From assembly GCF_029893805.1 (NCBI RefSeq), contig NZ_JARXYP010000002.1, forward strand, positions 4,526,001 to 4,590,000: 64,000 nucleotides of DNA, given 5' to 3'. Each line of letters starts with the position of its first letter. The first letter of the stretch is position 1. The DNA is from Streptomyces sp. SAI-135. GTDB taxonomy: Bacteria > Actinomycetota > Actinomycetes > Streptomycetales > Streptomycetaceae. Made by a program: the position numbers and the translations under genes. Below, one piece after another: positions 27,662-33,862 of this stretch. The notes beneath the pieces were generated by a model that was given only the letters and a program-made list of their open reading frames with translations, ran no database searches and had not been told where the DNA came from.

Positions 27662-27744
27662 ACCGGGTCCACCGAACCCCTCGCGCTGGCGTCAAACCGC
27701 CCGACCGGGGGAAAGTGGGAGGGACGGACTGGGGTGGTGAACCG

Positions 27745-27927
27745 ATGCCTGACCTGCCTGAGCACGAACCGTCGTCACAGGAGACCGACGCCGAGCGCCG
27801 GCGCCGACGCGCGCAGTTCCTGCGCGATCTCGCGGAGGCCCGCGAACTGCGTGACCGGGTGCAGCCGCGCCGGGCGAAGGTGGCCCGGCTGCGGCACGCG
27901 ATGCGTATGCGGACCTTCCGTTGGTAA
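27745..27927 (+). CDS. Small basic protein, unknown
   Basis: 60 residues, MPDLPEHEPSSQETDAERRR onwards, then a charged helical region and a basic C-terminus (RHAMRMRTFRW). GGTGGTGA lies just upstream of the ATG. Almost entirely charged helix; no domain recognised. Divergent from upp. The Arg-rich helix suggests nucleic-acid or ribosome contact, but that is speculation. Confidence 0.6.
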   Translation: MPDLPEHEPSSQETDAERRRRRAQFLRDLAEARELRDRVQPRRAKVARLRHAMRMRTFRW

Positions 27928-28238
27928 GAAAGATCACGTGACCCGGGGCGCCCCGCGGAGCACTCCGGAGACCCTGAACAGGTGGCCGTGCGTGGGCCCT
28001 TGGAAAAGCCGCGTACGATCCCGCTCGTGGCGGCGACGAGTGCGCTGGTGAGTCCTTCACCGACGTGCCGACGCGCGTGCGATCAAAACCACCGGACACA
28101 GGGTGCCGAAGACGTCCCCTGAACGCCTTGTTTCTGCCACGATTCCGAGTGGGTGGGGCTCGGAGCCGAGCTCTCCCCGCCCAACCTCCGCCGGGGGGAC
28201 CCCCAACCGGCACGCCTATGACCAGTGGGAGAGTCACG
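27928..28238. other. Intergenic region upstream of the tadA pair
   Basis: 311 bp with no gene seen. It carries the leader of the TadA-associated gene, whose Shine-Dalgarno GGGAG is at 28227-28231. Confidence 0.5.
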
Positions 28239-28781
28239 GTGTACTTCGCCGCACTGCTCGCGCGCACCGAAGACGGGTGGGAAGCGAGCGACACAGAACT
28301 CCTCGACAATGTGGAGACGCTGTCGGATCTGGCCGACCTCGCCCGGGAAGCCGCGGCCGAGGACGACACGGTGCTCGTACTGATCGAGCAGGAGGACGCC
28401 TGGTTCGGCGTCGTCCGCATCGACGGCGAGGAGGACCCTCGTATCTACGTCTCGGACGCCGCCGCCGCTGCCCGCAGCTCGTACGGGGAGATCCTGCTCA
28501 CCGACGAACTGCTCGGAAGGGAGCCCGGCGACGACGGCCCGGACCTCGACGCCCTCGACCTCGACGGCACCGAGGACGGTGAGGACGAGGACGACGACGA
28601 TGACGTCACCGCCGAGGCGGGCGGCGCCAAGGAGGCCGTGCCGCACGGCCCGGTCGGCGACTCGCAGGTCCTCGACGACCTGGGCGTCAGCGAGAAGGAA
28701 CTGAAGGCCCTGTCGGAGGACGCCCTCACCGAGATCGCCGAGTCGTTGGGCGCCTCGGAGGTCCTGGAGACCGTCCGCTGA
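28239..28781 (+). CDS. tRNA adenosine deaminase-associated protein
   Basis: 180 residues from GTG 28239, chosen because GGGAG lies seven bases upstream; an ATG at 28218 has no such site. The N-terminal domain begins YFAALLARTEDGWEASD and includes VLVLIEQEDAWFGVVRIDG; a strongly acidic linker (EDGEDEDDDDDV) precedes a C-terminal helical segment with VSEKELKALSEDAL. The name follows actinobacterial annotation based on constant adjacency to tadA; its biochemical role is unknown. The stop overlaps a possible CTG start of tadA. Confidence 0.85.
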   Translation: MYFAALLARTEDGWEASDTELLDNVETLSDLADLAREAAAEDDTVLVLIEQEDAWFGVVRIDGEEDPRIYVSDAAAAARSSYGEILLTDELLGREPGDDGPDLDALDLDGTEDGEDEDDDDDVTAEAGGAKEAVPHGPVGDSQVLDDLGVSEKELKALSEDALTEIAESLGASEVLETVR

Positions 28782-28840
28782 CCGCTGGGACCGAGAAGGA
28801 GGGCAGCCCGGACCCGGTACGAGACCGCTGGCGGGCCGCG

Positions 28841-29266
28841 ATGCGGCTCGCCCTGGACGAGGCCGGCCGGGCGGGCCCGGACGTGCCGGTGGGCGCCGTC
28901 GTACTGTCCCCGGACGGTACGACCGTGCTCGCGGCCGGCCACAACGAACGCGAGGCGGTCGGCGATCCGACCGCGCACGCGGAGGTCCTCGCGATCAGAC
29001 GGGCGGCGGCGGAGCTCGGCGAGTGGCGGCTGACCGGCTGCACGCTCGTCGTCACGCTGGAGCCCTGCACGATGTGCGCGGGCGCGATCGTGCAGTCCCG
29101 GGTGGACCGGGTCGTCTACGGCGCCCGGGACGAGAAGGCGGGCGCGGCCGGCTCCCTGTGGGACGTCGTCCGCGACCGGCGCCTCAACCACCGCCCCGAG
29201 GTGATCGGGGGCGTCCTCGCGGAGGAGTGCGCGGGGCTCCTCACGGAGTTCTTCCGGGACCGCTGA
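28841..29266 (+). CDS. tadA: tRNA-specific adenosine deaminase (A34 to inosine)
   Basis: Deaminates the wobble adenosine of tRNA-Arg(ACG), a tRNA present at 50266-50338. Zinc ligands are in HAEVLAI and EPCTMCAGAI. With the ATG at 28841 the protein has 141 residues, but the in-frame sequence just upstream (RDRWRAA) looks like the start of helix one in TadA, so the true start is probably earlier. No ATG, GTG or TTG exists in frame; a CTG at 28778 overlapping the previous stop (CTGA) has GGAG eight bases upstream and would add 21 residues. Confidence 0.92.
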   Translation: MRLALDEAGRAGPDVPVGAVVLSPDGTTVLAAGHNEREAVGDPTAHAEVLAIRRAAAELGEWRLTGCTLVVTLEPCTMCAGAIVQSRVDRVVYGARDEKAGAAGSLWDVVRDRRLNHRPEVIGGVLAEECAGLLTEFFRDR

Positions 29267-29311
29267 ATACGGATTTCAAAGCACGCCCCACCTTGCTGTA
29301 AGGTCTCCCTC

Positions 29312-29396
29312 GGTAGCGTGTCCGAGCGGCCGAAGGAGCTCGCCTCGAAAGCGAGTGTGGCGCAAGTCACCGAGGGTTCAAATCCCTCCGCTACCG
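29312..29396 (+). tRNA. tRNA-Ser(CGA)
   Basis: 85-nt class II tRNA. The acceptor GGTAGCG pairs with CGCTACC, the anticodon CGA is at 29346-29348, the discriminator is G, and CCA is not encoded. A hairpin terminator follows. Confidence 0.97.
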
Positions 29397-29401
29397 CTTG
29401 A

Positions 29402-29431
29402 GAAGGGCCCCGTCGAAGGACGGGGCCCTTC
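29402..29431 (+). terminator. Hairpin after tRNA-Ser(CGA)
   Basis: GAAGGGCCCCGTC, loop GAAG, GACGGGGCCCTTC: a perfect 13-bp stem right after the tRNA. Confidence 0.88.
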
Positions 29432-29501
29432 GTGCGTACTGATCACCCCGGTTACACTCGCGCCCCAGAAGCAACAGAGGTACCAAGCGGGGGAGGCCGC
29501 G

Positions 29502-29678
29502 GTGGCGGTGAACGGTAAGAAGCTCGCCGTCTATGTGCTCGTGGTCTTCGTGCTGTACGTGATCATCACGGACCCGTCCAAGGCCGCCGAGTACGTGGAG
29601 ATAGGGTTCCAGGGCATATCGGACGCCGCCAAGGCCGTGGGCGACTTCTTCACATGGCTGGCCGACGGCGCGCACTAG
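29502..29678 (+). CDS. Small single-pass membrane protein
   Basis: 58 residues from a GTG with GGAGG five bases upstream. After a short basic start (NGKKLAV) comes one helix, YVLVVFVLYVIITDP, then an amphipathic helix with GFQGISDAAKAVGDFFTWLA. It is likely a membrane-associated small protein; the function is unknown. It precedes the Dabb gene by 12 bp, probably in one transcript. Confidence 0.72.
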   Translation: MAVNGKKLAVYVLVVFVLYVIITDPSKAAEYVEIGFQGISDAAKAVGDFFTWLADGAH

Positions 29679-29690
29679 CTGGGAGCTCAG

Positions 29691-29984
29691 ATGATCCGTC
29701 ACCTCGTCCTCTTCAAGCTCAACGAGGGTGTCGAGCGCGACGACCCGCGCGTGGTCGAGGGCGTCGAGGCCTTCCGCGCCCTGGACGGCAAGATCCCCGA
29801 GATCCGCTTCTGGGAGCTGGGCTGGAACCTCAGCGACCGCCCCATCGCCTACGACTTCGCCATCAACTCCGGGTTCGAGGACGCGGCCGCGCTGCGGACC
29901 TACGTCGAGCACCCGGAGCACCAGGCGGGTGTGGCGTTGTGGAAGGAATTCTCCACCTGGGTGATCGCCGACTACGCGTACTGA
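29691..29984 (+). CDS. Dabb family (stress-responsive A/B barrel) protein
   Basis: 97 residues. MIRHLVLFKLNEGV is the classic Dabb opening, and FAINSGFEDAAALRTYVEHP with HQAGVALWKEF completes the ferredoxin-like dimeric barrel. Members range from plant stress proteins to cyclases; the role here is unknown. GGAG precedes the ATG at 29691. An intrinsic terminator follows at once. Confidence 0.9.
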   Translation: MIRHLVLFKLNEGVERDDPRVVEGVEAFRALDGKIPEIRFWELGWNLSDRPIAYDFAINSGFEDAAALRTYVEHPEHQAGVALWKEFSTWVIADYAY

Positions 29985-29997
29985 GCCGGGTGCTCCG

Positions 29998-30028
29998 AAG
30001 CCTCCTGCCGGGAACGGCGGGAGGCTTT
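29998..30028 (+). terminator. Intrinsic terminator after the Dabb gene
   Basis: AAGCCTCCTGCCG, GGAA loop, CGGCGGGAGGCTT followed by TTCT. It is one of few hairpins in the window with a T-rich tail. Confidence 0.88.
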
Positions 30029-30166
30029 TCTGCGTCTTTGAGCCCAAGTTGCCCCTCAACACGGCGTAACCCAACGTTATGCGGTGCTTGCACACAGTGC
30101 ACATGTCTTGTGATGCTATGACCGCTTTTGACGGATGAGTTGACCAACGAAGAGGTGGCGTTGACC

Positions 30167-30985
30167 GTGGCGGCCAGTACCGCGCCTCCCCAGGAGGCCC
30201 CCCAGGAGGCCGCCCCACGCAGTCGCGGCGCCGACACCCGGGCGCTCACCCAGGTGCTCTTCGGCCAGCTGAAGGAGCTCCAGCCGGGCACTCCGGAGCA
30301 CAACCGGGTGCGGGCGGCGCTCATCGAGGCCAACCTCCCCCTCGTGCGCTACGCGGCCGCCCGCTTCCGCTCCCGCAACGAGCCGATGGAGGACGTGATC
30401 CAGGTCGGCACCATCGGGCTGATCAACGCCATCGACCGCTTCGACCCGGACCGGGGCGTGCAGTTCCCGACCTTCGCGATGCCGACCGTCGTCGGCGAGA
30501 TCAAGCGGTACTTCCGCGACAACGTCCGCACCGTCCACGTACCGCGCCGGCTGCACGAGCTGTGGGTGCAGGTCAACGGCGCGACGGAGGACCTGACCAC
30601 CGCCTTCGGGCGCACCCCGACCACCGCCGAGATCGCCGAGCGGCTGCGCATCACCGAGGACGAGGTGCTGTCCTGCATCGAGGCCGGCCGGTCGTACCAC
30701 GCCACCTCGCTGGAGGCGGCCCAGGAGGGCGACGGACTGCCGGGACTGCTCGACCGGCTGGGCTACGAGGACCCGGCGCTGGACGGCGTGGAACACCGCG
30801 ACCTGGTCCGCCATCTCCTGGTCCAACTCCCGGAACGCGAACAGCGAATCCTGCTGCTGCGCTACTACAGCAATCTCACCCAGTCGCAAATCAGCGCGGA
30901 ACTCGGTGTCTCACAGATGCACGTTTCGAGGCTACTGGCGCGTAGCTTCCAGCGGCTGCGGTCCGCCAATCGGATCGACGCATAA
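30167..30985 (+). CDS. sigF: RNA polymerase sigma factor, SigF type (SigB/SigF/SigG group 3)
   Basis: About 272 residues from GTG 30167, with GAGGTGG eight bases upstream; a TTG at 30128 is an alternative. Region 2: VRYAAARFRSRNEPMEDVIQ and FPTFAMPTVVGEIKRYFRD. Region 3: RRLHELWVQVN onwards. Region 4: LPEREQRILLLRYY and SQISAELGVSQMHVSRLL. The Pro/Ala-rich N-terminus and the ending RLRSANRIDA fit Streptomyces SigF, which acts late in spore maturation. It precedes its paralogue sigN. No anti-sigma gene is adjacent, so control is likely transcriptional or from elsewhere. Confidence 0.9.
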   Translation: MAASTAPPQEAPQEAAPRSRGADTRALTQVLFGQLKELQPGTPEHNRVRAALIEANLPLVRYAAARFRSRNEPMEDVIQVGTIGLINAIDRFDPDRGVQFPTFAMPTVVGEIKRYFRDNVRTVHVPRRLHELWVQVNGATEDLTTAFGRTPTTAEIAERLRITEDEVLSCIEAGRSYHATSLEAAQEGDGLPGLLDRLGYEDPALDGVEHRDLVRHLLVQLPEREQRILLLRYYSNLTQSQISAELGVSQMHVSRLLARSFQRLRSANRIDA

Positions 30986-31311
30986 TCGCGGCGGATAGCG
31001 GGTGCATAAGGGGCGCACGGTCGCACGTCCCGTAACGCCGCAGTTCGCAAGCAGGATCGAGGCGTAACCGGCGCGAGCGAATCGCTCACCGGCGCCGTTC
31101 CCGACACTTCTGTGCCGAAAAACCGTCAGACCCCCTTTATCCAGGGCGGATTAGAGTCTCACATGTCGACATGTCACTACAGCGTGTTGCCGACATGTGA
31201 CATTCTGCCGGAAGCGCGTTTGCCGAGGCTTCGGCTCCGGTATTCAGGTGAAGGCTGACGTTCCACCACGGGGCGTTCGCCGCGACCGTCCCGCGACCCA
31301 AAGGGGGTGGC
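30986..31311. other. sigF-sigN intergenic (sigN promoter) region
   Basis: 326 bp with no gene. It carries the ACATGT palindromes at 31159-31200 and the Shine-Dalgarno AAGGGGG just before sigN. A developmental promoter is expected here. Confidence 0.7.
31159..31200. promoter_or_regulatory. ACATGT palindrome cluster upstream of sigN
   Basis: TCACATGTCG at 31159 and its exact inverse CGACATGTGA at 31191 bracket a further half-site; ACATGTCGACATGT (31161-31174) is a perfect 14-bp palindrome. The 8-mer CACATGTC also occurs at 30100 upstream of sigF. The binding factor is unknown. Confidence 0.7.
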
Positions 31312-32214
31312 ATGTCCGCAGATCAGGGCAGCTCGAAGGTGCTCACGCTCACGAAGAGCGCGGCCGAGCCCGTACTCGACGACGTCACGGCCGTCGAGGC
31401 CGCGCCGGCCCCGGCCCTCCCGGCCCTTCCGGCCCTCCCGACCGTGTCCGGGGCCATCGACACCCGCACCCTGTCCCGCTCCCTCTTCCTGCGGCTCGCC
31501 GCACTCGACGAGAACAGCCCCGAGCGCGCGTACGTCCGGGACACCCTCATCGAACTCAACCTCCCGCTGGTGCGCTACGCGGCGGCCCGTTTCCGCTCGC
31601 GCAACGAACCGATGGAGGACATCGTCCAGGTCGGCACCATCGGCCTGATCAAGGCGATCGACCGCTTCGACTGCGAACGCGGCGTGGAGTTCCCGACCTT
31701 CGCGATGCCGACCGTCGTGGGCGAGATCAAGCGGTTCTTCCGTGACACCTCGTGGTCGGTGCGCGTCCCGCGCCGGCTCCAGGAGCTGCGGCTGGCCCTC
31801 ACCAAGGCCAGCGACGAGCTCTCCCAGAAGCTGGACCGCTCCCCGACGGTCGCCGAACTCGCCTCCGTGCTGGGCGTGTCCGAGGAGGACGTCGTCGACG
31901 GCCTCGCGGTCGGCAACGCGTACACCGCGTCCTCGCTGGACTCACCGGCCCCCGAGGACGACGGCGGCGAGGGTTCCCTCGCGGACCGCCTCGGCTACGA
32001 GGACACGGCTCTGGAGGGCGTCGAGTACCGGGAGTCGCTGAAGCCGCTGCTGGCCAAACTGCCGCCCCGGGAGCGCCAGATCATCATGCTGCGCTTCTTC
32101 GCCAACATGACCCAGTCACAGATCGGCGAGGAGGTCGGCATCTCCCAGATGCACGTCTCCCGCCTCCTGACCCGCACCCTGGCCCAGCTGCGCGAGGGCC
32201 TCATCTCGGACTGA
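31312..32214 (+). CDS. sigN: RNA polymerase sigma factor, SigN type
   Basis: 300 residues, ATG with AAGGGGG upstream. Same architecture as sigF: a disordered Ala/Pro N-terminus (about 50 residues), region 2 with RFRSRNEPMEDIVQVGTIGL, VVGEIKRFFRDTSWSV, region 4 LPPRERQIIMLRFFANMTQ and VGISQMHVSRLL. In S. coelicolor SigN acts in aerial hyphae and is required for expression of nepA, whose homologue lies at the far end of this window. No anti-sigma gene is next to it. The stop abuts repeat module B. Confidence 0.88.
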   Translation: MSADQGSSKVLTLTKSAAEPVLDDVTAVEAAPAPALPALPALPTVSGAIDTRTLSRSLFLRLAALDENSPERAYVRDTLIELNLPLVRYAAARFRSRNEPMEDIVQVGTIGLIKAIDRFDCERGVEFPTFAMPTVVGEIKRFFRDTSWSVRVPRRLQELRLALTKASDELSQKLDRSPTVAELASVLGVSEEDVVDGLAVGNAYTASSLDSPAPEDDGGEGSLADRLGYEDTALEGVEYRESLKPLLAKLPPRERQIIMLRFFANMTQSQIGEEVGISQMHVSRLLTRTLAQLREGLISD

Positions 32215-32220
32215 GGATCC

Positions 32221-32500
32221 GGGCGCCTAGGGGGGTGCCGACTTGAGTTGTCGGGCGCCTGCGGGTCCGTCGTGGCTGGTCGCGCAGTTCCCCGCGGGGC
32301 CGCTGCGCTGGGCTTGGGCGGGCGCCTAGGGGGGTGCCGGCTCGGGTTGTCGGGCGACTGCGGGTCCGTCGTGGCTAGTCGCGCAGTTCCCCGCGGGGCC
32401 GCTGCGCTGGGCTTGGGCGGGCGCCTAAGGGGGTGCCGGCTGGGGTTGTCGGGCGACTGCGGGTCCGTCGTGGCTGGTCGCGCAGTTCCCCGCGCCCCTG
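32221..32500. repeat. 99-bp tandem repeats within module B
   Basis: Two full 99-bp copies (32221-32319, 32320-32418) and a third partial copy from 32419. Each runs GGGCGCCTAGGGGGGTGCCG, a divergent stretch, GTCGGGCG, GCGGGTCCGTCGTGGCT, then the core CGCGCAGTTCCCCGC and GGGGCCGCTGCGCTGGGC. The third copy changes into the normal core with CCCCT. Confidence 0.9.
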
Positions 32501-32905
32501 AGGAGTTGCAGTCACCCAAGCCACGACGGGCCGTTGGCCATCTCACCCGCCGGGTGCGGGTCGGTGGGGGCTGGTCGCGCAGTTCCCCGCGCCCCTGGGT
32601 GGGTGCAGTTGCCCGCGCCGCGACGGGCCGTTTGCCGGACGGCGCGCTACGACCGACCGTTGGCCGCGTACGGCGGGCAGGGGACGGGGTGGGGGGTGTC
32701 CGCCCGCAGCGGCCGGCGTCCGGCACAGAGGACAGATCAAGGGACCGAGCCGCCGGACCGAGGACGGATACCCCCCACCCCGGCACCGACCCACCCACCG
32801 GGCCGTATGCGCTACACGAGCCCCCACCGGGCAGCAACGGGCCGCCGCAGGCACTCAGGGGCGCGGGGAACTGCGCAAAAACGCCCGCCCCCACCGAACC
32901 CGCGC
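32461..32905. repeat. Composite intergenic repeat module B
   Basis: Near duplicate of module A (26583-27005), same orientation, again filling a convergent gap (sigN to a small membrane gene). Shared order: forward core 32478, CACGACGGGCCGTTGG, second forward core 32575, GTCCGCCCGCAGCGGCCGGC, GAGCCGCCGGACCGAGGACG, ACGGGCCGCCGCAGGCA, inverted core 32857-32876, AAAAACGCCCGCCCCCACC. Differences are point changes and one roughly 25-bp insertion (around 32630-32660). No gene is seen. Confidence 0.85.
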
Positions 32906-32913
32906 CGCCGTCG

Positions 32914-33117
32914 CTACTTCAGCGCCAGCCAAGCCACCGCCGCAACGATCGCCACCGCGACGACCACACCGACGATGAGCCCGACCCGCGGCCCACCGGA
33001 CGTCGCGGCCGGCGCGGCCTGCCGACGGCCCTGCGGGCCCTCGTCTACGAACGCGCGGAACATCTGCGTGCTGCCGGCGGGGTCGTGGTTGCCCTGGGGG
33101 ACCTGGTTCTCAGCCAT
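32914..33117 (-). CDS. Small C-tail-anchored membrane protein
   Basis: 67 residues: a polar N-terminal half (MAENQVPQGNHDPAGSTQMF...) and one C-terminal helix VGLIVGVVVAVAIVAAVAWL followed only by ALK. The topology suggests a tail-anchored protein with most of the chain in the cytoplasm. No family was recognised. It diverges from the marR gene. Confidence 0.68.
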   Translation of the reverse strand: MAENQVPQGNHDPAGSTQMFRAFVDEGPQGRRQAAPAATSGGPRVGLIVGVVVAVAIVAAVAWLALK

Positions 33118-33253
33118 GCCCAGAGACCCTAGCGAATCCGGGAGTCGGGCCCAAGTGCGGGGCTGACCGGGGTATCAGCGGGCCCCACATGCAGGTTTAC
33201 GTTCGCAATACTTGCCTTTGCCAAGTTTTGAGGTCGCACTCACCCCGTTTTAT

Positions 33254-33295
33254 TTGCCTGTAGCAACCAAGCACGCCTATGGTTGCCCTAAGCAA
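33254..33295. promoter_or_regulatory. Twin palindromic operators of the MarR regulator
   Basis: TTGCCTGTAGCAA (33254-33266) and TTGCCCTAAGCAA (33283-33295), each TTGC-N5-GCAA, with GCAACCA/TGGTTGC also forming an inverted pair across them. Centres are 29 bp apart. The second ends 18 bp before the marR start, so autoregulation of marR and its pump is expected. Confidence 0.8.
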
Positions 33296-33312
33296 CGAAT
33301 ACGGGAGGTGTG

Positions 33313-33849
33313 ATGGCCGAGCAGGCGCGATACGAGGAGCTGATCCGCCAGTTCAGCGCCTTCGGAGCCGTGAAGAGGGAGATCGGACGGATGATGCCGT
33401 CCGAGTGCCCCTCCGGTTCCGCCGCGGTGCTGACCCTCCTCGGGCGCTACGGGGACATGCGCATGAGCAAGCTCTCCGAGCTGCTCGCCGTGGACATGTC
33501 GGTCACCAGCCGCCATGTCGCCCACGTCGCCGAGCGCGGCTGGATCGAGCGCTCCCCCGACCCCGCGGACAAGCGCTCCCGCATCCTGCGCCTGACCCCG
33601 GCCGGCCAGTCACTCCTGGACCAGCTCTCCCGGCGGACCTGCCACATGCTCGCCGAGCGGCTGAACGACTGGAGCGACGACGAGGTGGCCCAGCTGACCG
33701 CGCTGATGGCCCGGCTGCGGGCGAGCTTCGACGACACCCGCTCGCACGACACCCGCTCGCACGACACCCGGGCCCACGGTCCCGAACCCCGGCCGCCCGC
33801 ACCCCCCGTACTCGAACAGACCACCCGTACACCCGCGATCACCCAGTAA
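33313..33849 (+). CDS. MarR family transcriptional regulator
   Basis: 178 residues from ATG 33313 with GGAGG four bases upstream (a GTG just before it is possible). The winged helix is clear: GDMRMSKLSELLAVDMSVTSRHV for the HTH, and the wing ERGWIERSPDPADKRSRILRL. The C-terminus carries a small DDTRSHDTRSHDTRAH repeat and a Pro-rich tail that is unusual for MarR. It is followed 13 bp later by an MFS drug pump, so it is likely its local repressor through the operators at 33254-33295. Confidence 0.92.
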   Translation: MAEQARYEELIRQFSAFGAVKREIGRMMPSECPSGSAAVLTLLGRYGDMRMSKLSELLAVDMSVTSRHVAHVAERGWIERSPDPADKRSRILRLTPAGQSLLDQLSRRTCHMLAERLNDWSDDEVAQLTALMARLRASFDDTRSHDTRSHDTRAHGPEPRPPAPPVLEQTTRTPAITQ

Positions 33850-33862
33850 GAGAAGGAAGCCC

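Noticed and set aside
26601..32876. CRISPR array as explanation for the repeated cores
   Set aside because: Spacing is irregular, copies occur in both orientations, the spacers themselves are shared between modules, and no cas genes are present.
26583..32905. Composite transposon bounded by modules A and B
   Set aside because: No transposase, no terminal inverted repeats at the outer ends, and the enclosed genes are core genes in their expected order.
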